Source: RUG12461 sp045657665 (lineage in GTDB: Bacteria > Bacillota > Clostridia > Lachnospirales > Lachnospiraceae). Taken from it: a DNA stretch of 64,000 nt. The position numbers and the translations under genes are program-made. The stretch's first letter is position 1, and every line of letters starts with the position of its first letter. Under the pieces are notes generated by a model. It was not told where the DNA came from and did no database searches. It worked only from the letters and a program-made list of their open reading frames with translations. Location: contig JAZOTN010000030.1 of assembly GCA_045657665.1 (NCBI GenBank), positions 62,001 through 126,000 on the forward strand. Direction: 5' to 3'. Of this stretch, positions 7,796-15,380 are shown piece after piece.

Positions 7796-9634
7796 TTGAG
7801 CTCATCGGAAGACTATCTGGATCAACTTTTAAATGGAATGATCACGGAAGAAAAAGACAATATCACTTCCCCTGGCTCCGGACAGATCGGAGAAGGGGCT
7901 TTTTCGGATGATATTTTCGGAAATGATGATATTTTCGGCACTTCGGATGAGGACTTCCTGAAAGAATTCGAGAGCGGACTTGATAACGATGACGACGGAT
8001 TCTTTCAGGAACTTGATAAGGAATTGCAGAATGACGGGGATGAGGATCCGCTGAAACTCGATTCCGGTGAAGACAGTCTCTTTTTTCAGAATCTGGACGA
8101 TCTCGTGAGCAAATCGCGTGCGGAGGCGGATGAATCCATAGATTCGATGACGCCCACCTCTCAGAGAGCTTCCGATGAGAATTTTAATCTGACGGAAGGC
8201 GCGGCCAACAATGGGAATGAGATCCCGGATTCCATTCCGGAAGATATCCGGAACCTACTTGAACCGACAGGCGATCAGGCAAAGACGCCGCAAGATGAGG
8301 AGATGCCTTCGGAAGAATCGACATCTGAGATCGATCCGGATCAGCCCACGCTCAATGAGTTCGCGGAAATCATGGATACTGACGGGGGAGATGCTATCGG
8401 AGAAGCAGCATCTGACGCAGGAGATGTTTCCCAGGCGGATGAGACGCCGGCCGGAGAAGAGGACAGGGAGATCGAGGTCCCGGATATGGCTTCCATTGCC
8501 GCTGCAGCTGCTGCAGATTCCGGTATCGTAGATGAAGACTCTGTGGCGGAAAGCGAAGATGATTCGGATGACCTTCTGAATCTTCTGGATGGGATGCAGG
8601 AAGGCGATGCCAGTGATATCAGCGCACTGCTCAGCCAGGATGCTTCCGGAGTACAGGAACTCTCCGAGGAGGAGATCGAATCGCTTCAGAGTGAGCTCGG
8701 CGGCGGATCTGCGTCCGGCGGAGAAGAAAGTGAAGAGGCAGAAGAGAGCGGAGGAAAGCGTCGCCGGAAAAAAGGGAAAAAAGAAAAGAAAGCCGGGAAA
8801 GAAAAGGGCCCGGGATTCTTTGCTAAGCTCGCTGCACTCCTTTTCGGCAGCGACGATGATATCAGCGAGTCCAATATGGTTCAGGCGCCTCCGGATGAAT
8901 CGGCAGGCCCGGTAGATGAAAATCTTGCCATCCTTCAGGAACTGGATGCCGCGGGTGAAGGCGAACCCGGGGTACCTGCAAAGGGAAAGAAAAAGAAGGA
9001 AAAGAAAGAAAAGAAACCGAAGAAGGAAAAGAAGCCAAAGGAACCGAAACCCAAGAAAGAAAAGAAGCCCAAGAAAGAAAAGAAGCCGAAGGAGAAGGAT
9101 ACTTCTCCGCCGCTTCCGAAAAAAGGCGTTGTGGTTATCGTACTCTTTGCGATCTCCATCCTTGTGTTCATCATCCTGCTGACAAAGCTGTTCGGATCCG
9201 AGAACAAGCTGGAAGAAGCGAGAAAGGCATATGAGAACGGGGATTATATCAGCGCCTATAAGGACCTGACCGGGATGAAACTGTCCGAGAATGATCAGGA
9301 GCTTCAGGACAAAGCACAGATCCTTGCCTCCATCCAAAAGCCTTGTGAAGACGCGGATATCCTGTACAAAATGGGCAAATATGACATGGCGCTTGACAGC
9401 CTTATCAGATCCATCGGACGCTGCTATAACTATGAGGAGATTGCCAAGGACTATGGTATCACGGATACGATCCTGCAGCTCAGGGAGGCATCCGTACAAA
9501 AGCTTGGCACGTTGTTCGGCCTTTCTGAAGAGGAAGCGAGAGATATCTATTCGGAGAATGATCGTGAAGACTATTCGATCCGGATCCTTACCATCATAAA
9601 GAATCTCGGCCTTGCAGAAGAGGAATCGAAATGA
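7796..9634 (+). CDS. acidic/lysine-rich single-pass membrane protein, TPR-like C-terminus
   Basis: I do not recognise a characterised family in this 612-residue protein. Residues 1-310 are very acidic and low in complexity, with a short repeat DDIFGNDDIFG. A basic KRRRKKGKKEKK stretch follows near 325. A Lys/Pro/Glu repeat tract (about 397-435) precedes one strong membrane helix (about 443-466). The last 145 residues are helical, with TPR-like spacing (ARKAYENGDYISAYKDL). The start is TTG, supported by AGGAGG at 7785-7790. The stop overlaps hisH by four bases, though the link to histidine synthesis is probably only transcriptional. Topology suggests a cytoplasmic disordered part and an outer TPR-like domain, or the reverse. 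Confidence 0.75.
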   Translation: MSSSEDYLDQLLNGMITEEKDNITSPGSGQIGEGAFSDDIFGNDDIFGTSDEDFLKEFESGLDNDDDGFFQELDKELQNDGDEDPLKLDSGEDSLFFQNLDDLVSKSRAEADESIDSMTPTSQRASDENFNLTEGAANNGNEIPDSIPEDIRNLLEPTGDQAKTPQDEEMPSEESTSEIDPDQPTLNEFAEIMDTDGGDAIGEAASDAGDVSQADETPAGEEDREIEVPDMASIAAAAAADSGIVDEDSVAESEDDSDDLLNLLDGMQEGDASDISALLSQDASGVQELSEEEIESLQSELGGGSASGGEESEEAEESGGKRRRKKGKKEKKAGKEKGPGFFAKLAALLFGSDDDISESNMVQAPPDESAGPVDENLAILQELDAAGEGEPGVPAKGKKKKEKKEKKPKKEKKPKEPKPKKEKKPKKEKKPKEKDTSPPLPKKGVVVIVLFAISILVFIILLTKLFGSENKLEEARKAYENGDYISAYKDLTGMKLSENDQELQDKAQILASIQKPCEDADILYKMGKYDMALDSLIRSIGRCYNYEEIAKDYGITDTILQLREASVQKLGTLFGLSEEEARDIYSENDREDYSIRILTIIKNLGLAEEESK

Positions 9635-10254
9635 TCGCGGTAATTGATTATGATGCGGGCAATATCAGAAGCGTAGAAAAGGCGCTGGCATTTCTCGGTG
9701 AGGAGGTATGCATATCGGCGGATCCGAAAGAGATCCTGTCTGCTGATGCAGCAATCCTTCCGGGAGTCGGCGCCTTTGGCGTTGCTATGGAGCATCTTGC
9801 GGAAAGGAAACTGGATGGGGTGATCCGGGAATTTGTCTGTTCTGAGAAGAAGCCGTTTCTCGGGATCTGCCTGGGACTGCAGCTTCTGTTTGAAAGGAGC
9901 GATGAGAACCCGGAGGCGAAGGGGTTGTCCCTCCTTAACGGAAAGATTCTGAGGATCCCGTCGGAGGGCGGCAGGAAGGTTCCGGAGATCGGATGGAATT
10001 CTCTCTCCTTCCCAAATGAGAGCAGATTGTTCCGAGGGATTCCGGAAGGCGCGTATGTGTATTTCGTTCACTCCTATTATCTGGCGGCGCAGGACAGTCG
10101 GGTTGTTGCCGCGGAAACAGAATACGGTGTGACGATCCATGCCGCGGTGGAATCGGGGAATCTCTTTGCCTGTCAGTTCCATCCGGAAAAGAGCGGTGCG
10201 GTAGGGCTGAAGATTCTTCAGAATTTTATCGGAGTGGTAAAAGAGAGATGCTGA
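9631..10254 (+). CDS. hisH: imidazole glycerol phosphate synthase, glutaminase subunit
   Basis: HisH hydrolyses glutamine and channels ammonia to HisF for the fifth step of histidine synthesis. The 207-residue length is normal. The oxyanion-loop segment LPGVGAFG, the nucleophile elbow GICLGLQLLFE (Cys) and the His-x-Glu of CQFHPEKSG make up a class I amidotransferase triad. The start overlaps the upstream gene (ATGA). The stop overlaps hisF by seven bases, as expected for the obligate heterodimer. No other his genes are present in the window. Confidence 0.96.
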   Translation: MIAVIDYDAGNIRSVEKALAFLGEEVCISADPKEILSADAAILPGVGAFGVAMEHLAERKLDGVIREFVCSEKKPFLGICLGLQLLFERSDENPEAKGLSLLNGKILRIPSEGGRKVPEIGWNSLSFPNESRLFRGIPEGAYVYFVHSYYLAAQDSRVVAAETEYGVTIHAAVESGNLFACQFHPEKSGAVGLKILQNFIGVVKERC

Positions 10255-11009
10255 CGAAACGGATAATCCCGTGTCTGGATATTCATGCGGGACGGGTGGT
10301 AAAAGGTATTAATTTTGTCAATTTAAGAGACGCCGGTGATCCGGTTTCCGTGGCGGCTGCTTATGATGCCGCGGGAGCGGATGAACTGGTCTTTCTTGAT
10401 ATAACGGCTTCTTCCGATGCACGGGATACGGTTGTGGAAACCGTTCGTCAGGTGGCGGAAAAGGTGTTTATTCCGTTTACGGTAGGCGGCGGGATCCGAA
10501 CGATCGATGATTTTCGTGCGATCCTCAGGGAGGGGGCGGACAAGATCTCGGTCAATTCCGCTGCAATTGACCGCCCGGCGCTGATCTCCGAAGCTGCGGA
10601 CAAGTTCGGCAGCCAGTGTGTAGTGGTTGCGATCGATGCAAAGCGGAGAGAGGACGGGAGCGGATGGAATATCTATAAGCATGGAGGACGGCTGGACTGC
10701 GGGATCGATGCAATCTGGTGGGCAGCCGAGGCAGAGCGGCTCGGAGCCGGAGAGATCCTGCTTACAAGCATGGATGCCGACGGAACAAAAGAAGGTTATG
10801 ATATGGAGCTGACAAAGGCTGTGACCGATACGGTTTCGATCCCGGTGATCGCTTCCGGCGGAGCGGGGGAAAAGAGGCATTTCGCGGATGTCCTTCGATC
10901 GGGCGGAGCAGATGCGGCGCTGGCAGCCTCCCTTTTTCATTACAAGGAGCTTGAGATCGCTGATCTTAAGGACTATCTTGCAGCGGAAGGGATTCCGGTG
11001 CGAAGGTGA
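10248..11009 (+). CDS. hisF: imidazole glycerol phosphate synthase, cyclase subunit
   Basis: HisF is the (beta/alpha)8-barrel that uses HisH-derived ammonia to make imidazole glycerol phosphate and AICAR. The start LTKRIIPCLDIHAGRVVKG contains the first catalytic Asp. The phosphate-binding segments FTVGGGIRT and VIASGGAG and the second catalytic Asp in MDADGTKEGYD are intact. Length (253 residues) is typical. It is coupled to hisH, and ung follows six bases after the stop, suggesting one transcript. Confidence 0.97.
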   Translation: MLTKRIIPCLDIHAGRVVKGINFVNLRDAGDPVSVAAAYDAAGADELVFLDITASSDARDTVVETVRQVAEKVFIPFTVGGGIRTIDDFRAILREGADKISVNSAAIDRPALISEAADKFGSQCVVVAIDAKRREDGSGWNIYKHGGRLDCGIDAIWWAAEAERLGAGEILLTSMDADGTKEGYDMELTKAVTDTVSIPVIASGGAGEKRHFADVLRSGGADAALAASLFHYKELEIADLKDYLAAEGIPVRR

Positions 11010-11015
11010 GGGATT

Positions 11016-11705
11016 ATGGCGGCAATCGACAATGACTGGCTGGAGCCGCTTTCCGCGGAGTTTAAGAAGCCGTACTACAAAGAACTGTATACATTTGTCC
11101 GAAAGGAATATTCCGCCGCCGCTGTGTATCCGCCGGCGGATGAGATTTTTACTGCCTTTCACCTGACACCTCTTTCAAAGGTTCGGGTCGTGATCCTTGG
11201 ACAGGATCCATACCATGAACCGGGTCAGGCACACGGGCTTTCTTTTTCCGTAAAGCCCGAGGTGACGATCCCTCCGTCTCTTGAGAATATCTATAAAGAA
11301 CTGCAGAGTGATTTAGGCTGCTATATCCCGGATAACGGATATCTTGTCAAATGGGCCAGGCAGGGCGTGCTGATGCTGAATACGATCCTGACGGTCAGAG
11401 CCCACCAAGCATTCTCCCACAAGGGAAGAGGCTGGGAACAGTTCACGGACGCGGCTATTGAAGCGGTGAATGCCCTTGACCGGCCGGTAGCGTTCCTCCT
11501 TTGGGGAAAGCCGGCGCAGAGTAAACGGGAGAAACTGACGAATTCAAGGCACCTGATCCTGACGGCGCCGCACCCGAGTCCGCTTTCGGCGTACCGCGGT
11601 TTTTTCGGATGCAGACATTTCAGCCGGACAAACGCATTTCTGAAGGAAAACGGTTATGATCCTATCGACTGGCAGATCGAAAACGCAGGCGGGATCAGAG
11701 GTTAA
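11016..11705 (+). CDS. ung: uracil-DNA glycosylase, family 1
   Basis: This enzyme removes uracil from DNA and starts base-excision repair. The 229-residue protein has the water-activating motif GQDPYHEPGQAHGLSFSV and the minor-groove loop HPSPLSAYRGFFGCRHF, both diagnostic of family 1 UDG. The VLMLNTILTVR and FLLWGKPAQ segments also fit. It is the last gene of the run 7796-11705. A 255-base gap follows. Confidence 0.97.
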   Translation: MAAIDNDWLEPLSAEFKKPYYKELYTFVRKEYSAAAVYPPADEIFTAFHLTPLSKVRVVILGQDPYHEPGQAHGLSFSVKPEVTIPPSLENIYKELQSDLGCYIPDNGYLVKWARQGVLMLNTILTVRAHQAFSHKGRGWEQFTDAAIEAVNALDRPVAFLLWGKPAQSKREKLTNSRHLILTAPHPSPLSAYRGFFGCRHFSRTNAFLKENGYDPIDWQIENAGGIRG

Positions 11706-11733
11706 TCGTTTTAGTAATATTGTATAAAAAAAG

Positions 11734-11776
11734 TTAACGCCAAGTTCATATTTTGTTCATAATCACCTGTTATAGT
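11734..11776 (+). promoter_or_regulatory. PHO-box-like triple repeat with extended -10
   Basis: Three hexamers, TTAACG (11734), TTCATA (11745) and TTCATA (11756), start exactly 11 bases apart. This is the spacing of PhoP/PhoB boxes. They lie where a -35 would be, ahead of TGTTATAGT (11769-11776), an extended -10. No ordinary -35 is seen, consistent with an activator-dependent promoter. The phosphate link is inferred from pattern only. Confidence 0.5.
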
Positions 11777-11782
11777 ATGAAA

Positions 11783-11865
11783 CAAGCAGAAAGAGACCTA
11801 TACTGATAAAATTTTTTCATAATAGCCCCGGTTGCCGCGTAAGCTTCCGGGGCACTCCTCTTTTT
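11783..11865 (+). ncRNA. possible short terminated transcript
   Basis: The promoter at 11734-11776 would start RNA near 11783, and a strong intrinsic terminator stands at 11825-11865. No start codon with a ribosome site opens a credible frame between them. The result would be a small RNA of about 80 bases, or an attenuated leader ahead of the peptidase operon. It has no recognised family. Confidence 0.35.
11825..11865 (+). terminator. intrinsic terminator
   Basis: GCCCCGG (11825-11831) pairs perfectly with CCGGGGC (11847-11853) across a 15-base loop. The stem is followed by ACTCCTC and five T residues. It ends either the ung operon or the short transcript above. Confidence 0.75.
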
Positions 11866-11908
11866 ATGGCGTTTCGTGATCGAAACGCTGTTTTATTTGG
11901 CGGAAATA

Positions 11909-11917
11909 TGATATAAT
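11909..11917 (+). promoter_or_regulatory. extended -10 promoter of the C11 peptidase operon
   Basis: TGATATAAT is a perfect extended -10 placed 43 bases before the peptidase start. No good -35 is visible. A near-palindrome (CGACGAT/ATCGTTG) sits just downstream, around the expected transcription start, and could be an operator. Confidence 0.55.
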
Positions 11918-11960
11918 ACCCGACGATAATCGTTGATATGAATCATGTGGAGAGTATGGA

Positions 11961-13658
11961 ATGAGTAAAGCAGGGAAAACCGTGCTGGGAATCGTGATAG
12001 GAGTGCTTGCAGGCCTCGGCATCTTTTTTGTCGTTCTCATGGCAATACCGGATGATACGGAGCATACGGAAAGAGCGGCAGAGACAAGGGAAACAAGTGA
12101 AGTGGCAGAGGTGAAAGAGGCCGTATATGAAGCGGAAAAGGAAGAGACGGGGATCCCGGTTGACAGTGAACCCACGGTATCGGTGGGGACAAAGGCAGAG
12201 GATGCAACGATCCTTGTTTTCATGAACGGATCGGATCTGGAAACGAACTACGGCGAAGCAACGGAGGATATTTCCGAAATGCTGCAGTCCGGGATCGGGA
12301 ACAATGTCAACCTGATCTTTCTGACCCTGGGGACCAAGGAATGGCATGGTCACGGGATATCCTCAGATACGGCACAGATCTACCGTGCAAAGGACGGAGA
12401 ACTGGAGCTTCTCGAGGATAACCTCGGAGATCTGAACCTGGCATCCGCAAAAACACTGTCTGATTTTATTACATACGGAACAACGAATTTCCCGGCAGAC
12501 CGCTATATGATGCTGTTCTGGGATCACGGCGGCGGCCCTGTATATGGCGTGGGCTATGATGACAAGAGAGGAAGCGACGAGGCGCTGACTTTGGACACGA
12601 TGACAAAGGCGTTTTCGGAGCACCCTGATATCAAGTTTGATCTGGTCGGGATGGACTGCTGTATCATGGCAAATATGGAAACTGGGATGGCGCTGGCGCC
12701 ATACTGCAGGTATGCTGTTCTTTCCGAGGACTTTGAATCCGGACTCGGCTGGAATTATACGCAATGGATGAGTGACTTTGAGGAGAATCCAGGTATGTCC
12801 ACGCCGCTCCTCGGGAAGAGGATCATTGACAGCATGATAGAAGCCAATGAGAATGACCGGGAAGAAGGTGATGACTCTTCCATGACGCTTGTCAATGTGT
12901 CCGCAGTGGATACTTTGTTTGCCGCATGGCTGGATTATGCCTATGAAAATCAGGACGCCCTTCTCGGTACAAATTACAGTACCATGCATAAGGCTCGCGG
13001 ACGTTCTTTTATCGAGGATGTCTGGGGAGGGGACTACAGCGATGTGACCCTGGAGGAATACTATATCAGCGATATGCTGGCGATCGTAGAAAGTGTTGGT
13101 GCAGAAACGGATAAAACGAAAGCTCTTCGTGCCGCGCTCAAAGCCGCCATTGCGTATTATGCGCATTCAGGGGGAGCAGACGAGCTGACCGGGCTTTCGG
13201 TATCGCTGCCTTACGGAGATGACTATTTTTATGAGTCTCTGGTGAAGGTGTATACCAACCTGGGATTTGACAGCAATTACATCGACTGGCTCGGACAGTT
13301 TGTGGATGCGAGCGGTGTAAGCGACCACTACGATTACAGTTCCTTCTGCGATTCCTGGGGCGGCTGGGGCGATTATGAAGAAGAGTACGGCTGCAGCCTT
13401 TCCGGATGCGGAACAGGAAGCGGCGGATCGGATTATTGCGGGAGTTATTACAGCGACTCCGATGATGAATATATCGGATTTGACTCGGATGACTGGACAT
13501 ATGATTACGAGGATGAGCTCTGGTATTATTATGATGACGGGTTGTATCTCTATGATGATGAGAGCGATGAATACATGTATTATGACGAATATGATGACCT
13601 CTTTTACGTCTATGACGATGCCAGCGAAGATTGGTATGCGATCGAAGACTGGGGGTAA
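11961..13658 (+). CDS. membrane-anchored clostripain-family (C11) cysteine peptidase
   Basis: This 565-residue protein has an N-terminal membrane anchor (about 5-30), an acidic linker and a C11 peptidase domain (about 75-440). The catalytic His is residue 189 in DHGGG, and the nucleophile is most likely Cys 234 in DCCIMA. C11 enzymes usually cut after basic residues. The last 115 residues are an unusual tail dominated by Asp, Tyr, Glu, Gly and Ser. The start is ATG 11961, preceded by GGAGAG. A thioredoxin-like gene with a very similar anchor follows after 18 bases, suggesting both act together outside the membrane. Confidence 0.88.
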   Translation: MSKAGKTVLGIVIGVLAGLGIFFVVLMAIPDDTEHTERAAETRETSEVAEVKEAVYEAEKEETGIPVDSEPTVSVGTKAEDATILVFMNGSDLETNYGEATEDISEMLQSGIGNNVNLIFLTLGTKEWHGHGISSDTAQIYRAKDGELELLEDNLGDLNLASAKTLSDFITYGTTNFPADRYMMLFWDHGGGPVYGVGYDDKRGSDEALTLDTMTKAFSEHPDIKFDLVGMDCCIMANMETGMALAPYCRYAVLSEDFESGLGWNYTQWMSDFEENPGMSTPLLGKRIIDSMIEANENDREEGDDSSMTLVNVSAVDTLFAAWLDYAYENQDALLGTNYSTMHKARGRSFIEDVWGGDYSDVTLEEYYISDMLAIVESVGAETDKTKALRAALKAAIAYYAHSGGADELTGLSVSLPYGDDYFYESLVKVYTNLGFDSNYIDWLGQFVDASGVSDHYDYSSFCDSWGGWGDYEEEYGCSLSGCGTGSGGSDYCGSYYSDSDDEYIGFDSDDWTYDYEDELWYYYDDGLYLYDDESDEYMYYDEYDDLFYVYDDASEDWYAIEDWG

Positions 13659-13676
13659 CCGGGGGGAGAAAAGAGT

Positions 13677-14411
13677 ATGTGGAAAAAGATCGGATTTGTG
13701 ATATTGATCGCGCTTGCGACGCTGGGAGTGCTTTTCATCATCCTGATGGTGATCCCGGATGATTCGGATGAGGGAGGACAGGAAGTAGAAGAGATCATGG
13801 AAAAGCAAGCGGAAGAGGAAGTGATCACGCAGCTGGGGGATCTTCTCGACGAGACGGAGGGTGCCTCGGATGAGGAAGAATACGAAGAAGAGGAGGAAGA
13901 GGAAGAACCGGAGGAGAATCTGAGCGCATCGGGATCTGCTGATGCGGTTGCCGTGAACATCCCGGAATCAGCTCTTTCGAAAGGAGTACTCAGCTTTCAG
14001 ACCACAACCCTTGACGGCAAGGTGGTCACGGAAGATATCTTTTCGGATGCGGATATTACGATCGTTTCGATCTGGGGAACCTACTGTCCCAACTGCATTG
14101 AGGAGATGCCGGATTATGCGAAGCTTTATCAGGCGCTGCCGGGCAATATCAATCTCATCGGACTTCTTAACGATGTTTATGACGGGATCGACTCGAATGT
14201 CAGCGAGGCGAAAGAGATCCTTTCCGATGCCGGCGCGGATTTCATGAATCTTCGCACCAGCGATGATCTTTATGATATTGTAAGCAGTCTGCAGTATGTG
14301 CCGTCTTCTTTCCTGGTGGACAGTGAGGGTCATATCATCGGCGGTGTGATGGATCCGTCGGATTATACGAACACGGTGAAGGAGCTAAGCAAATACGTGG
14401 AGTTGGAATAA
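13677..14411 (+). CDS. membrane-anchored TlpA-like thioredoxin-fold protein
   Basis: This 244-residue protein has an N-terminal membrane helix (about 3-24), a highly acidic Glu-rich linker (about 35-85) and a TlpA/ResA-like domain (about 95-244). The redox motif is CPNC at residues 137-140, within SIWGTYCPNCIEEMPD. The cis-Pro loop is seen in YVPSSFLVD. It probably reduces or exchanges disulfides on the outer face. Its anchor, ending LGVLFIILMVIPDD, closely matches that of the upstream peptidase (LGIFFVVLMAIPDD), so the two share an ancestral N-terminus or a common localisation signal. Confidence 0.87.
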   Translation: MWKKIGFVILIALATLGVLFIILMVIPDDSDEGGQEVEEIMEKQAEEEVITQLGDLLDETEGASDEEEYEEEEEEEEPEENLSASGSADAVAVNIPESALSKGVLSFQTTTLDGKVVTEDIFSDADITIVSIWGTYCPNCIEEMPDYAKLYQALPGNINLIGLLNDVYDGIDSNVSEAKEILSDAGADFMNLRTSDDLYDIVSSLQYVPSSFLVDSEGHIIGGVMDPSDYTNTVKELSKYVELE

Positions 14412-14428
14412 AAAGATTTAAAAAACGC

Positions 14429-14457
14429 TTGTAAAAAAAGCAAGAACGGTGTATGCT
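14429..14457 (+). promoter_or_regulatory. sigma-A-type promoter of the FliD-C-like gene
   Basis: TTGTAA (14429-14434) and TATGCT (14452-14457) are separated by 17 bases. The 5' leader of about 60 bases contains a small stem, CCGAC/GTCGG, ahead of AAAGGAG at 14511-14517. It does not resemble the flagellar sigma-28 consensus. Confidence 0.55.
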
Positions 14458-14525
14458 AACAGTAGATAACTATCGTTGTCGCTGCCGACAGGGACGTCGG
14501 TGAGAGAGTCAAAGGAGTGATGCAC

Positions 14526-15293
14526 ATGAACGTAAACAACAATTTCAACAACAGCATGTACAGCGCGATCTTCGGCACCAATAACAACTCAAATAACGGT
14601 ATGTTCGGAGTCGATTTCACGCAGTACGCGTCGATCAGAAACGGAAGCTACCGCAGCGCCTTAAAGGCCTATTATGCATCCGAAGTGTCCAAGAAGAATA
14701 CCAAGACGGATGAGAATGGCAACTCGACCATCTCCGGAAAGGATTCCACGCAGGCGCTGACCAGGATGCAGACCGCTACCAAGGAGCTTACGGAAAGCGC
14801 GAACAAGCTTCTTACCAAGGGCAGCAAGTCCGTGTTTGCAACCAGCAAAAAGACGGACAGCACCGGCAAGGAGTACGATGCGTACGACTATGACACAGAC
14901 AAGATCTACAAGGCGGTCAAGGGATTTGTGGATTCCTACAATTCCATGATCGACAACACGGTTTCCACGAACACCAGTAATATCGCCAGCGCGACCGCAG
15001 GCATGATCAACCTGACCGATGAGAACAAAGGGCTTCTCGCGTCCATCGGTATTTCCGTCAGCTCCGAGGACTATAAACTGACACTCTCGGAGGAGGACTT
15101 TAAGAAAGCAGATATGGGTACGGTGAAATCGATGTTCAATTCCACCGGCTCCTACGGGTATCAGGTGGCATCCCGTGCATCCATGGTGAATTACTACGCA
15201 GGAAATGAGATCACCAAAGCAAGCAACTATACAGGCTCCGGAAGCTACAGCTACTACAACGTAAACGGATCGATGTTCAATTCCTTTACCTGA
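14526..15293 (+). CDS. Asn-rich protein resembling the FliD C-terminal region
   Basis: This 255-residue protein begins with an Asn/Ser-rich stretch (MNVNNNFNNSMYS) and has no hydrophobic signal peptide. The segment from about 130, with FVDSYNSMID and LASIGISVSSEDYKLTLSEEDF, resembles the C-terminal part of flagellar cap protein FliD. It may be a flagellum-exported or adhesin-like protein. At 255 residues it is far shorter than FliD, and no flagellar genes are adjacent. GTG 14517 and ATG 14520 are in frame, but ATG 14526 is best spaced from AAAGGAG. It has its own promoter and terminator. Confidence 0.65.
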   Translation: MNVNNNFNNSMYSAIFGTNNNSNNGMFGVDFTQYASIRNGSYRSALKAYYASEVSKKNTKTDENGNSTISGKDSTQALTRMQTATKELTESANKLLTKGSKSVFATSKKTDSTGKEYDAYDYDTDKIYKAVKGFVDSYNSMIDNTVSTNTSNIASATAGMINLTDENKGLLASIGISVSSEDYKLTLSEEDFKKADMGTVKSMFNSTGSYGYQVASRASMVNYYAGNEITKASNYTGSGSYSYYNVNGSMFNSFT

Positions 15294-15323
15294 TGCTTTG
15301 GGGATTACAAAGAGAAATGAGAC

Positions 15324-15350
15324 CCCCGTCGCTGACGCGGCGGGGTTTTT
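15324..15350 (+). terminator. intrinsic terminator before tgt
   Basis: CCCCGTCGC (15324-15332) pairs with GCGGCGGGG (15337-15345), with one T-G wobble, around a TGAC loop. Five T residues follow directly. It ends the FliD-C-like transcript. Confidence 0.88.
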
Positions 15351-15380
15351 CATGTAAAATTTTTTTGGAAAGGGAATTTC

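Noticed and set aside
8985..9100. Short repeated AAGAAAGAAAAG units that might look like a CRISPR or VNTR array
   Set aside because: The units lack unique spacers of regular length and encode the Lys/Glu/Pro tract in frame.
8255..9499. 414-codon minus-strand open frame
   Set aside because: It is the antisense of a low-complexity acidic/lysine-rich gene, which opens a long shadow frame. No ribosome site or family signature.
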